Source of the DNA: Miltoncostaea oceani | Lineage (GTDB): Bacteria > Actinomycetota > Thermoleophilia > Miltoncostaeales > Miltoncostaeaceae | Length of the DNA: 64,000 nucleotides | Assembly: GCF_018141545.1 (NCBI RefSeq) | Contig: NZ_CP064356.1 | Coordinates: 2,741,001-2,805,000, forward strand | Direction: 5' to 3' | Shown: piece by piece, positions 32,147-40,717 of the stretch | How positions within the stretch are numbered: the stretch's first letter is position 1 | How the letters are laid out: every line of letters starts with the position of its first letter | Made by a program: the position numbers and the translations under genes | The notes under the pieces: model-generated | Database searches by the model: none | What the model was told of the DNA's origin: nothing | What the model saw: the letters and a program-made list of their open reading frames with translations, nothing else

Positions 32147-33385
32147 TCAGGCGGGGACCGCCGACATCGTCCGGCACAGCCACGACGGCATGCCGAGCGA
32201 GGCGGCGCCGCCGCTCTCCAGCCAGTCGAGCAGCCGCGGCGCGTCCGGGCCGGGGACCGCCGGGAACGCGGACCGCAGGCCCGGCTCCTCCGCCCACGCG
32301 CTCGCGCCGTAGACCGACAGCGCGCCGAGCTCCGACGGGTCGCCCGCCGGCGCGGCGAGCCACTCCAGGAACCGCGACTCCCCGGCGGGGGCGAACGGGT
32401 TCGGCGGGAGGGGCGCGCCCGCCGCCTCCGCCGCCATCAGCGCCCGCCGGTAGAGGCGGCGCATCCGCGGCTCCAGCCGCAGGCCGCCGGGCAGCTCGTC
32501 GAGCCCGTACGGGCTGCGGCGCAGGGTCGCGTGCCCGCGCTCCTCGAGGCGTGCGGCGTAGTCGTCGCAGATCTCCCGCAGCAGCGGGTGCTCGTCGAGG
32601 CGCACCCGGGGGTCGGGGCCCTGGTACTTGCTGAGCAGGTGCGGGCGCGCCGGGTCATAGCCGCTGAAGTGGAAGAAGACGAGGGGACGGCCGTCGACCG
32701 TCCAGCCGTCGTCGTCGCGGCCGAGGGTGCGCACCGGCAGGTTCCAGTAGGCGACGTTCACCTCCGGCAGCCGCATCACGTGGTGCCGGAAGTAGCAGGG
32801 GACCAGGTCGATCCACTTCTGGTCGACGAACAGGCCCTGCGGCGTCGCGTCGATGCAGTGGCGGGCGAGCCGGCCGGCCCACCAGTCCAGGAACGGCCCT
32901 CCGCCGGGGCCGACCGCCACGAAGCCGAGGTTGAAGACCCCGCACGCGAGGAACGCCGCCTCGTACGGGTGCTTGCCGTCGTCGGGCAGCGGCACGGTGT
33001 TGTGGGGCGTCAGCACGATGTCCTCGGCGCGCGCCATCCGCTCGATCTCGTCGAGGGGGCGGAACACGAGGATGTCGGGGTCGAGGTAGGCGACGGGCTC
33101 ACCGGTCGCGTCGAGCAGGTGGCGCATCAGCGTCGGCTTCACCGCCGTCGCCAGCTCCACCACGCCGTAGATCGTCGCCATGCGGTCGAACTCGTCCTGG
33201 GTGAAGCCCGCGCCCGTCGGCCCGACCACGTGCACGCGGGGGTCGTCCGACTCGACGCGGTCGTCGCCCATGTCGATCACGAGGATCGTGAAATCCCCCT
33301 CGGGGCACGCCTCCACGAAGGAGTCGGCGAGCGCCGACGCCTGGGCCAGGTAGTTGCGGGCGACGATGGTGCAGGCGTTGATCAC
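32147..33385 (-). CDS. Glycosyltransferase, GT8/nucleotide-diphospho-sugar transferase-like
   Basis: A 412-residue protein with a GT-A-like N-terminal half: INACTIVARNYLAQASALAD, then EPVAYLDPDILVFRPLDEI (about 95-113), where DPD matches a DxD sugar-nucleotide site, and GVFNLGFVAVGPGGGPFLDW. The arrangement resembles GT8-type and capsule glycosyltransferases. The C-terminal third is helical with no recognised domain. The GTG start at 33383-33385 overlaps the upstream fused GT (GTGA). It is the last gene of the sigma-28-linked fdtA operon. Confidence 0.8.
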   Translation of the reverse strand: MINACTIVARNYLAQASALADSFVEACPEGDFTILVIDMGDDRVESDDPRVHVVGPTGAGFTQDEFDRMATIYGVVELATAVKPTLMRHLLDATGEPVAYLDPDILVFRPLDEIERMARAEDIVLTPHNTVPLPDDGKHPYEAAFLACGVFNLGFVAVGPGGGPFLDWWAGRLARHCIDATPQGLFVDQKWIDLVPCYFRHHVMRLPEVNVAYWNLPVRTLGRDDDGWTVDGRPLVFFHFSGYDPARPHLLSKYQGPDPRVRLDEHPLLREICDDYAARLEERGHATLRRSPYGLDELPGGLRLEPRMRRLYRRALMAAEAAGAPLPPNPFAPAGESRFLEWLAAPAGDPSELGALSVYGASAWAEEPGLRSAFPAVPGPDAPRLLDWLESGGAASLGMPSWLCRTMSAVPA

Positions 33386-35352
33386 GCGACGGCCTCCAGC
33401 GGGGGGATGGCGGCGTGGCCGCCGAGCACGACGGATTCGGGGACCTCGACGGGCGTCACGGCGGCGCCGGCGCGCACCGCGGCGAGGGAGGTCAGGACGC
33501 ACGTCTCGCGACCGGTGGCGCCCGCGATGCGGGGGGCGACGGCGCTGACCCCGGCGCGGGCGAGCGCGGCGCGGAGGGGCGCGAGCCAGCCGGGGGCCAG
33601 CACGACGTCGGAGGTGACGAGCAGCACGGCCTCCCCGTCGGCGCGCGCCACGCCCTCCGGCCACGCGGCGGCCGCCCCGCGGGGCACGGGGTTCGTGACG
33701 ACGGCGATGTCGCCGGCGAGGGACGCCAGCAGGTCGGCGGTGCCGTCGCGCGACCCGTCGTCGACGACGACGGCGGTGACGTCCTCGACCTCGGAGCAGG
33801 TCGCCACGGCCGACGCGATGAGGCGCTCCAGCCCCGCCCGGTCGTCGTGGGCGTGGATGACGATCGCGAGACCCGCGGCCGGGTCGCGCGGGAAGGCGTC
33901 GGCCCCGCGGGCGACGGCGGCCTCCACGGGGATCGCCATGCCGGAGGCCTCGTGCAGGCGCAGCAGGAACGCGTCCTCGTGGGCCGTGTCAGCGGTCGCG
34001 GTGATCGGCGGGGCCGCCACCGGCGGGGCGGCGGCGACGTCCGCGGCGCGGGCGTACGCGGCGTCGCGGGCGGCGGTCCAGGCCCCCCGGTCGGCCATCG
34101 CGGCCACCGCCGCGGCGGCCGCGGCGCCCGCCCGCGCACGGCCGGCGGGGTCGGCGACGAGGCGAGCGATCGCCGCGGCGTACGACTCGGGGGTCGGGGC
34201 GCGCACGTGGGCGGCGCCGAGGGCCGGCTCGTCGATGTCGTAGGTGGCGGCCTGGGGGCGTGGCGGCTGGTGGCTGACGACGCACATCCCGGCGGCGGCG
34301 GCCTCGAGGGCGGCGGTCAGCGAGGAGCAGGGGTAGCCGTCGAGGAAGACGTCGCCGGCGGCGAGGACCCCGGACAGGTCGTGCACGGTGCCGAGGGCCC
34401 GCACCCGACCGCCCGACCGCTCCCGGGCGGCGGCCCAGTCGCCCGCGTCGTCGGGGCCGACGGCCAGCAGCACCGTCTCCGGCAGGGCCGCGACGATGGG
34501 CTCCACCAGGTCGAGGAGCCCGACGTCGTCGATGCGCTCCAGCTTGTAGGCGGACGCGACGACCAGCAGCGCGCAGGCCCCGGGGGGGACGCCGAGGGCC
34601 GCGCGGGCGGCGTCGCGGTCGGCGGCGACGACCGGCGGGTCGACGGGGACGGGCAGCACCGCCGTCCGCTCCGCCGGCACGCCGCGGCGGGCGACGGCCA
34701 TCCGCGACGCGGCGGCACGCGGCGAGACGACGAGGTCGGGGACGTCGGCCCCGAGCCAGAAGCAGTGGTCGGCGTGGTTCACGTGCAGCACCGGGGGGCG
34801 TCCCGCGCGGTCGGCGAGGGCGATGGCGGCGGCGACCTCGAACGGGTGGACGTGCAGGACGACCAGGTCGCAGTCGTCGACGAGCGCGGCGAGGGCGCGT
34901 GCGCGGGCGAGGGCGTCGTGGCCCTCGACGTGGTGGAGGGCGCCGCCGCGGTCGCGGACCGCGTCGCGCAGGCCCTCGGGCACCGGTCCGCGCTGGCGGG
35001 TGAGCGCCACCACCGGCACGCGTCCGGTGTCGCGCTCGATCCACCGCCACGCCATGCGCGAGTGGCCGCCGACGCCCGCCACCTCGGTGGCGACGTGCAG
35101 CACCCGCGGCGGGCCGTCGGGACGCGCGCCGCGCGGGGTGCGCGGACAGGTGCGCAGGCCGATGGAGCGGAGCGCGCCGTCGATGGCGGGGCTCGCGACG
35201 ACGCCCGTGGGGCTGTGCCACGCGTGGTCGCCGGCGATCTGCGCCCAGGCTGCGGCGAGGGCGTCGTCACCGCCGTCCGCGAGGCGCACGACGCGCTCCT
35301 CGAGGGCGGCGAGGGCCGCCCGGTGCGCGGCGACGCGCGCGTCCGCGCTCAT
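33382..35352 (-). CDS. GT4-GT2 fusion glycosyltransferase
   Basis: A 656-residue bimodular glycosyltransferase. After a helical start, a GT-B domain (about 60-430) has PRVLHVATEVAGVGGHSRMA and the donor-site region YPCSSLTAALEAAAAGMCVV. A GT-A family 2 domain (about 470-656) follows, with LAIVIHAHDDRAGLERLIAS, VTAVVVDDGSRDGTADLLAS and a less conserved metal site (LLVTSDVVLAPGWL). Such fusions usually add two sugars in sequence. ATG at 35350-35352 overlaps the gene before (ATGA). The acceptor is inferred to be flagellar or surface glycan. Confidence 0.85.
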   Translation of the reverse strand: MSADARVAAHRAALAALEERVVRLADGGDDALAAAWAQIAGDHAWHSPTGVVASPAIDGALRSIGLRTCPRTPRGARPDGPPRVLHVATEVAGVGGHSRMAWRWIERDTGRVPVVALTRQRGPVPEGLRDAVRDRGGALHHVEGHDALARARALAALVDDCDLVVLHVHPFEVAAAIALADRAGRPPVLHVNHADHCFWLGADVPDLVVSPRAAASRMAVARRGVPAERTAVLPVPVDPPVVAADRDAARAALGVPPGACALLVVASAYKLERIDDVGLLDLVEPIVAALPETVLLAVGPDDAGDWAAARERSGGRVRALGTVHDLSGVLAAGDVFLDGYPCSSLTAALEAAAAGMCVVSHQPPRPQAATYDIDEPALGAAHVRAPTPESYAAAIARLVADPAGRARAGAAAAAAVAAMADRGAWTAARDAAYARAADVAAAPPVAAPPITATADTAHEDAFLLRLHEASGMAIPVEAAVARGADAFPRDPAAGLAIVIHAHDDRAGLERLIASAVATCSEVEDVTAVVVDDGSRDGTADLLASLAGDIAVVTNPVPRGAAAAWPEGVARADGEAVLLVTSDVVLAPGWLAPLRAALARAGVSAVAPRIAGATGRETCVLTSLAAVRAGAAVTPVEVPESVVLGGHAAIPPLEAVA

Positions 35353-36080
35353 GCGCGGGGCACGGCCCGGACGCCGATGTTGGCGAGCAGCGCGGGCGGC
35401 AGCTCGGGGCTGATGCCCGTCAGGGCCTCCATCAGCGCCGGCGGCCAGTCGAGCATCATCGCGTTCGGGACGCACTTGAGCGTGAACCCGAACCGGTCCT
35501 CGACGTCGAAGCCCGCGGCGGCGAGGTCGTCGGCGAGGGTGTCGAAGCCGTAGACGCGCAGGTGGCCGACGAGGCCGTCGCGGGCCGAGAGCGTGTCGAG
35601 GCGGTCCTGCAGGCCCATGCGGACGGCGAGGCGGCGGTGCAGCGACTCGCGGTTCGGCACGACCACGACGAGGGCGCCGCCGGGGGCGAGCCACCCGCGC
35701 ACGCGCTCCATCAGGGAGCTCGGCGAGTCGACGTGCTCCATCACGTGCAGCGCGAGCACCGCGTCGTAGACGGGGCCGGGGTCGAAGTCCTCGAACATCG
35801 CCTCGTGCACCACGAGGCCCGGGTGGGCGTCGCGGGCGCGGGCGGCGAGCAGGGGCGATCCCTCGACCACCTCGGCCTGCATGCCGCGGCCGAGCAGCTC
35901 GGCCGCCATCTCGCCGGTGCCGTACCCCATGTCGAGCACCCGGCGGGCGTCGCCGGCGGCGGCCGCGATGCGGGGGGCCGAGAGGCGCTGGGCGCGCTCC
36001 TCGATGTCGATGTCGTCGACCGCGTCGCTGAGGTAGTACGTGCGGGCGTAGCGGTCGAGCGCGGCGGGCGTGAGCGTCAC
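35349..36080 (-). CDS. SAM-dependent methyltransferase (class I)
   Basis: A 243-residue Rossmann-fold methyltransferase: motif I VLDMGYGTGEMAAELL (about 48-63; DxGxGxG with Tyr replacing Cys/Ala), motif II EVVEGSP, and the post-motif VLALHVMEHVDSPSSLMERV (about 109-128). Its HVMEHV and W-L-PGG features resemble sugar and small-molecule O/C-methyltransferases. GTG at 36078-36080 overlaps the oxidoreductase stop. In this operon it may methylate a glycan sugar. Confidence 0.88.
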   Translation of the reverse strand: MTLTPAALDRYARTYYLSDAVDDIDIEERAQRLSAPRIAAAAGDARRVLDMGYGTGEMAAELLGRGMQAEVVEGSPLLAARARDAHPGLVVHEAMFEDFDPGPVYDAVLALHVMEHVDSPSSLMERVRGWLAPGGALVVVVPNRESLHRRLAVRMGLQDRLDTLSARDGLVGHLRVYGFDTLADDLAAAGFDVEDRFGFTLKCVPNAMMLDWPPALMEALTGISPELPPALLANIGVRAVPRA

Positions 36081-37459
36081 CGGGTCACCTCCTCGGCTCG
36101 CAGGCCCTGGATCACCTGCTCGTTGAACGAATCCGCGCCGAACGCTCCGGCGCCCCCGACGATCTCGGCGGGGAGGGCCGCGCGGTCGAGCGCCGCGGCC
36201 GACGCCGCGAACGCCTCCATCGCGTTGCGGGAGGGGTCGGGCGCCCCCGGCCCCGTCAACCGGTGGACGACCTCGACGGCCGCACCCTCGCGCACCACGC
36301 CGCACCCGGTGAGGCTCGCGCGGACGGCGGCGGGGACGTCGTCGGGGTCGATGTCGTGGCGCAGCTCGACGACCAGCAGCACGCGGCCGGGCGCTCCGGG
36401 CCCGCCGGGGCTGATCCGGAACGCCGGGATCGCGGGGTCGGGGGCGTGCACCACGCTCGGCAGGGCGAGCACGTCGGCCTCGTCGACCTCGGCCCAGGCC
36501 ATCGCCATCGGGACGCGGCCGGGGGCGAAGGGCGCGCCGACGGCGGCGAACAGCTCCCCGGCGCCGACGCCGATGACGGGGTGGACGGCGCGGCGGACGA
36601 CCTCGTCGGCGAAGCGCAGCTCGGTGACCGCGTCACCGACGCGGGTGGCCGAGGTGAGCGTGGCGACGGGCGTGACGGTCGCGAGCGCCGAGGCGCGGAT
36701 GCGCGCCAGGAGCGCGTCGACGACGTCGCCCATGCCGCCGGGCTCGACGGTGTGGAAGGGGCGGTGCGGCCGGTACCCCGTGTCGCGGCCCTCCGCGGCG
36801 CGCTCCAGCGTGGCGGGGTGGAAGAGCGGCATCCAGACCTTGCGGCGCAGCGCCGCGGGCACGATGCCGGCGCCGCCGGGGTGGATCTTGGCGCACATCG
36901 GGGCGATGAACCGCGCGTGGAAGCCCTCGCCGTGGTTGAGGCGGGACGCCTCCTCCAGCGAGCAGCCGAGCAGGTCGCGGCCGTCGCCGAGCACGCCGGC
37001 GTCGCCGCCGCTGCGGCGGGCCGCGCCGGCCTCCGCGGCGGTGCGCCGGGCGGCGTCCTCGCCGAGCGCGGCGCGCAACCCCGCGAGGTCGACGGTGAAG
37101 TAGATGTCGTCGTGCAACCGGCCGTCGAGGGCCATCGCCGGCCGGTCGACCTCGCGCAGGCGGTCGCCGACGAGGTCGACGACCCAGTCGCGGACCCGGC
37201 GCACGAACGCGGCGTGGGCGGTCGGGCCGGGGCGGTAGTCGGCGAGGGGCGGCGGCGGGCCGGCGTCCTCGCGGTCGATCTCCAGCAGCCGCACCCCGAT
37301 GGGCAGGCGGCGTCCGCCGAGCTCGATCGGGCGGAAGCCGCCGCCGACGCCGCGCCGCGGCAGCAGCAGCTCGACGGGCCGGCCGCGGCGCAGGGCGGCG
37401 TCGGCCGCCACGAGGGCCGCGACGGAGCCGCCGACGACGAGGAGGCGGTCAGCGGGCAC
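36077..37459 (-). CDS. FAD/NAD(P)-binding oxidoreductase
   Basis: A 460-residue protein with an N-terminal dinucleotide-binding fold (LLVVGGSVAALVAADAALRR, with GGSVAA in place of the usual GxGxxG) and a long middle containing EPGGMGDVVDALLARIRASA, as in amine-oxidase or protoporphyrinogen-oxidase-like flavoproteins, where MG-V precedes a redox domain. It may act on a sugar, in the manner of UDP-galactopyranose mutase-like proteins, or be an inactive relative. Position inside the sugar operon (10-bp and 4-bp overlaps) supports a glycan role. The substrate cannot be read. Confidence 0.65.
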   Translation of the reverse strand: MPADRLLVVGGSVAALVAADAALRRGRPVELLLPRRGVGGGFRPIELGGRRLPIGVRLLEIDREDAGPPPPLADYRPGPTAHAAFVRRVRDWVVDLVGDRLREVDRPAMALDGRLHDDIYFTVDLAGLRAALGEDAARRTAAEAGAARRSGGDAGVLGDGRDLLGCSLEEASRLNHGEGFHARFIAPMCAKIHPGGAGIVPAALRRKVWMPLFHPATLERAAEGRDTGYRPHRPFHTVEPGGMGDVVDALLARIRASALATVTPVATLTSATRVGDAVTELRFADEVVRRAVHPVIGVGAGELFAAVGAPFAPGRVPMAMAWAEVDEADVLALPSVVHAPDPAIPAFRISPGGPGAPGRVLLVVELRHDIDPDDVPAAVRASLTGCGVVREGAAVEVVHRLTGPGAPDPSRNAMEAFAASAAALDRAALPAEIVGGAGAFGADSFNEQVIQGLRAEEVTR

Positions 37460-38165
37460 GGAGCACCAGGTAGGTCATGGCGCAGTGGTCGGGCAGGTGC
37501 CGCGCGGCGCGCTCGAAGCCGTCGAGCACCTCGTCGGGCAGGCCCTCCATCATCGCGTTGGGCAGCGGCTTCAGCATCACGCCCTCGCGGGCGACGGTCG
37601 CGAGCCCGGCGCGCCACGCCATGTCCATCAGCTCCCGGGCGTGGTGGACGCCGCGGGTCGCGTAGCGGTGGCCGTTCTCGGAGACCTCGGCCACGTCGGC
37701 GATGAGGCCCATCTCGACGGCGACGAGACGGTGGATCGAGAGGGGGTTCTGCAGGGAGACGTGCACGAGCCCGCCGGGGGCGAGGACGTCGCGGGCGCGG
37801 CGCAGCAGCCCGACCGGGTCGGTCATCTCGTGGAGCAGGTTGCAGGCGAGCACGTGCGCGAACCCGTCGCCCGCCAGGTCCTCCCACCCCGGCTCCTCGA
37901 GCGCGGCGCGCACGAAGCGCGCCCCCGGGAGGTCGCGGGCGCGTGCGCGCTCCAGGTACGACCCGGCGTGGTCGATGCCCGTCACCCGGCCGCCGGCGGC
38001 GGCGACGGGGACGCTCATCAGGCCGGTCGCGCAGCCGAGCTCGAGCACCCGGTCGCCGGGGGCGACGCGCTCCGCGACGCGGGCGCCGGTCGCGCGGGTG
38101 TAGCGGCTGTCGAAGTCGCGGTCGGGGTCGTAGATCGCGGCGTAGCCGGGGGTCGCGGTGCTCAC
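37449..38165 (-). CDS. SAM-dependent methyltransferase (class I)
   Basis: A 238-residue methyltransferase: motif I VLELGCATGLMSVPVAAAGG (about 40-59), acidic motif II GIDHAG, and ACNLLHEMTDPVGLLRRARD (about 109-128). The C-terminal region ends in a strand pair (MTYLVLRAR). It shows similarity in pattern to the 35349-36080 protein (both have an LKxxPNAMM motif near the end), so the two look like diverged paralogues. GTG at 38163-38165 overlaps the acyltransferase stop. Confidence 0.87.
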   Translation of the reverse strand: MSTATPGYAAIYDPDRDFDSRYTRATGARVAERVAPGDRVLELGCATGLMSVPVAAAGGRVTGIDHAGSYLERARARDLPGARFVRAALEEPGWEDLAGDGFAHVLACNLLHEMTDPVGLLRRARDVLAPGGLVHVSLQNPLSIHRLVAVEMGLIADVAEVSENGHRYATRGVHHARELMDMAWRAGLATVAREGVMLKPLPNAMMEGLPDEVLDGFERAARHLPDHCAMTYLVLRAR

Positions 38166-39097
38166 CGGGTCCTCACGAGGTCGAGGCGGAGGCTCTCTCG
38201 GGCGAGCACGCTCCGCTTGAACTGGATGAGCCCCTGGTCGGGCACGCCCGCGATGCTCGACGGGCCGAGGTCGAGGACCAGGGCGCCCTCGCCGAGGACC
38301 TGCGCGACGAGGAGGTGCGCGAGGGCGTTCATGGGGGAGCGCGGCAGGTCGTGGCCGGCGTCGCCCCAGTAGACGACCAGCTCGCGGCGGGGCGCGACGC
38401 GGTAGACGAGCGCCGCCGCGCAGGGGGCGCCGGCGTGGGTGAGCGTGAACATGCGGATCCGCCCGGGGAGCGCGTCCCGGGCCCGGAGGACGTAGCCGAG
38501 CGGCAGGGCGAGCGTCCGGCCCTTCGCGGCGCGGTTCGCGGCGAGCAGTGCGTGGCCGGTCGCCCAGGCGGCGTCGTCGGCCGCGGCCTCCAGGGCGTAC
38601 GGCTCGCCGAGGGCGTGGCGCACGGCGCGGCGGGCCGGTGAGCGCAGCGCCGCGACGTAGTCGTCGGCGCCGGCGAAGGGCGCGAGGTCGATGTGGAAGC
38701 TCAGCTCGCACCCGGCGACGGCGAAGCCGAGGTTCAGCAGCGCGAACTGGACGGCGGTCTCGGAGCCCGAGTAGTGCGCGGGCCGGGCGGTGACCCGGAT
38801 GGTCCGGACGCCCTCGTCGTCGAGGCGCGCGACGGCGGACGCCAGGGTGGCGGTGACGTTGGCGGCGGTCTCCGCGTCGCGCACGAAGTCGGGGCCGCCG
38901 AACGGCGCGCTGTGGCCCGAGTGGAAGCGGTCCCCCTCGACGACGCCGACGAGCGAGCCGACGAGGCGCCCGTCGGCCACGTGGTCGAGGCGGCGCAGGG
39001 TCTGGCCGGGGCGCAGGTTGAGGGCGTGGAACGCCTCGGTCGAGAAGAGGCCGAGGTGGTCGGCGCCCACGGGTGGCGCGGCGGTGGCCTCAGCCAT
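38162..39097 (-). CDS. FemAB/GNAT-like N-acyltransferase
   Basis: A 311-residue protein with the tandem GNAT arrangement of FemAB/BioF2-like acetyltransferases. Visible features are HSGHSAPFGGPDF (about 57-69), ELSFHIDLAPFAGADDYVAA (about 130-149), a basic helix SPARRAVRHALG, and PCAAALVYRVAPRRELVVYW (about 224-243), the acyl-donor strand region. In sugar loci such proteins acylate the amino group of an aminodeoxy sugar. It overlaps the aminotransferase gene fdtB by 8 bp, which fits that order of chemistry. Confidence 0.75.
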   Translation of the reverse strand: MAEATAAPPVGADHLGLFSTEAFHALNLRPGQTLRRLDHVADGRLVGSLVGVVEGDRFHSGHSAPFGGPDFVRDAETAANVTATLASAVARLDDEGVRTIRVTARPAHYSGSETAVQFALLNLGFAVAGCELSFHIDLAPFAGADDYVAALRSPARRAVRHALGEPYALEAAADDAAWATGHALLAANRAAKGRTLALPLGYVLRARDALPGRIRMFTLTHAGAPCAAALVYRVAPRRELVVYWGDAGHDLPRSPMNALAHLLVAQVLGEGALVLDLGPSSIAGVPDQGLIQFKRSVLARESLRLDLVRTR

Positions 39098-40211
39098 CGG
39101 CGCCGTCCCACGCGGCGACGGCCTCGAGCACCCGGTCGACGTCGGCGTCGCCGAGCTGGGGTCCCATCGGCAGGCTGAGCGTCTCGCGGGCGAGCCGCTC
39201 CGCGACCGGAAGGTCCCCGGGCCGGAGGCCCATGTCGCGGTACGCGCCGGACAGGTGCGGCGGGGTCGGGTAGTGCATCAGCGTGCCGACGCCCCGGCGG
39301 GCGAGGTGGCCGGCGAGGTCGTCGCGGGCCGGGGTGTGCACCGCGAAGACGTGCCAGGCGTGGACCGCGCCGGCGGGGACGACGGGGAGCCGGACCCCGG
39401 TGAGGCCCGCGAGGTAGCGGCCGGCGATCGTGGCGCGGCGGGCGTTCCACGCGTCGAGGTGCGCGAGCTTCACCGCCAGGAGGGCGGCCTGCAGCTCGTC
39501 GAGGCGGCTGTTGAACCCGCGTTCGTCGTTGACGTACTTGCGCCGCGACCCGTAGTTGCGCAGCGAGCGCAGGCGCTCGGCGAGGTCGTCGTCGTCGGTG
39601 GTGACGGCGCCGCCGTCGCCGATCGCCCCGAGGTTCTTCGTCGGGTAGAAGCTCCAGGCCGCGGCGGTGCCGAGCGCGCCGGCGCGGCGGTCGTGCAGGG
39701 CGGCGCCGTGGGCCTGGGCGGCGTCCTCGAGCACCGGCAGCCCGTGGCGGGCAGCGAACGCGCCGATGGCGGCCATGTCGGCGGGCAGGCCGTAGAGGTG
39801 CACCGGGAGCACCGCGCGCGTGCGCGGCGTGCGGGCCGCCTCGAGCCGGGCGGGGTCGATGTTGCCGGTCACGGGGTCGGGCTCGACGGGGACGGGCACG
39901 GCGCCCGCCCGCGACACGGCGAGCCACGTCGCGATGTATGTGTTCGACGGCACCAGCACCTCGTCGCCGGGGCCGACGCCGAGGGCGAGCAGGGCGAGGT
40001 GCAGGGCGTCGAGCCCCGAGCCGACGCCGACGCAGTGGCGGGTGCCGGCGTGGTCCGCGAACGCCCGCTCGAAGGCCTCGACCTCGGGGCCGAGGACGTA
40101 CCAGCCGCTGCCGAGCACCCGCCGGGCGGCGGCGTCGAGCTCCGCCGCCAGCTCCTCGTAGGAGGGCAGCAGGTCGAGGAACGGCACCCGGGCGGGTGCG
40201 CCCGTCGTCAC
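39090..40211 (-). CDS. DegT/DnrJ/EryC1 aminotransferase, FdtB/QdtB-like
   Basis: A 373-residue PLP-dependent sugar aminotransferase. Family marks: VPFLDLLPSYEELAAELDAA start, GVGSGLDALHLALLALGVGP (about 58-77), VLEDAAQAHGA (about 157-167), and the PLP-lysine segment SFYPTKNLGAIGDGGAV (about 182-198). With FdtA next door it should convert a dTDP-3-keto-6-deoxyhexose to the 3-amino sugar. The GTG start overlaps fdtA's stop (GTGA). Which sugar isomer is made cannot be told from sequence by eye. Confidence 0.9.
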   Translation of the reverse strand: MTTGAPARVPFLDLLPSYEELAAELDAAARRVLGSGWYVLGPEVEAFERAFADHAGTRHCVGVGSGLDALHLALLALGVGPGDEVLVPSNTYIATWLAVSRAGAVPVPVEPDPVTGNIDPARLEAARTPRTRAVLPVHLYGLPADMAAIGAFAARHGLPVLEDAAQAHGAALHDRRAGALGTAAAWSFYPTKNLGAIGDGGAVTTDDDDLAERLRSLRNYGSRRKYVNDERGFNSRLDELQAALLAVKLAHLDAWNARRATIAGRYLAGLTGVRLPVVPAGAVHAWHVFAVHTPARDDLAGHLARRGVGTLMHYPTPPHLSGAYRDMGLRPGDLPVAERLARETLSLPMGPQLGDADVDRVLEAVAAWDGADG

Positions 40212-40684
40212 CTCGGGGTCCGGACGACCCGCAGGAACTCGTCGTAGTCGCGGTAGTAGTCGGCCTCCGAGAAGTGCTCGGAGGCGAGCACCAGGGCCAC
40301 CGACCCCGACGAGAAGTTGGTGAGCTGCCCCCACACCATCGGCGGGAGGTACACCCCGGCGTACGACCGGTTCAGCGACCAGGTGCGGGTCGCGACGCCG
40401 TCGTCGGCGGTGACGTCGAAGCTGCCGGACGCCGCGATCACGAGCTGCTGCAGCTCGCGGTGGGCGTGGCCGCCGCGGTCCTCGCCGCCGGGGACGTCGT
40501 AGAGGTAGAACACCCGCCGGCACTCGAACGGGATGTGCCGGTTCGACTCGATGAACGTGAGGTTGCCCCGCGGATCGGTGATCCGGGGCAGCGGGACGAC
40601 GCGCGCCGGCCCGTGCGGTCCGTCGCCGACGGGGGGTCCGTCGACCGCGGCCTCGGTCGCCCCTCCCAGGAGTCGCAGTCCCAT
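40208..40684 (-). CDS. FdtA/QdtA-like dTDP-4-keto-6-deoxyhexose 3,4-ketoisomerase (WxcM-like cupin)
   Basis: A 158-residue cupin. The active-site motif RGGHAHRELQQLVIAASG (about 69-86) has the paired histidines of FdtA/QdtA, and RGNLTFIESNRHIPFECRRV (about 39-58) is typical of the family. It isomerises the 4-keto to the 3-keto sugar, the step before 3-amination. Starts ATG at 40682-40684; the sigma-28-like -10 element ends 6 bases upstream, so the transcript is probably leaderless. First gene of the sugar operon running to 32147. RmlA/RmlB, which would supply the substrate, are not in the window. Confidence 0.9.
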   Translation of the reverse strand: MGLRLLGGATEAAVDGPPVGDGPHGPARVVPLPRITDPRGNLTFIESNRHIPFECRRVFYLYDVPGGEDRGGHAHRELQQLVIAASGSFDVTADDGVATRTWSLNRSYAGVYLPPMVWGQLTNFSSGSVALVLASEHFSEADYYRDYDEFLRVVRTPR

Positions 40685-40690
40685 GCCCCC

Positions 40691-40717
40691 CCATCGGCAG
40701 GAGGGGTCCCGGGTTTA
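40691..40717 (-). promoter_or_regulatory. Sigma-28-like promoter for the fdtA sugar operon, leaderless start
   Basis: Minus strand: TAAA (40714-40717; the exact -35 consensus, partly formed by the TAA stop of the upstream methyltransferase), a 15-bp spacer, then GCCGATGG (40691-40698). Six bases separate it from the ATG at 40684, the same layout as at 21021. Confidence 0.75.
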
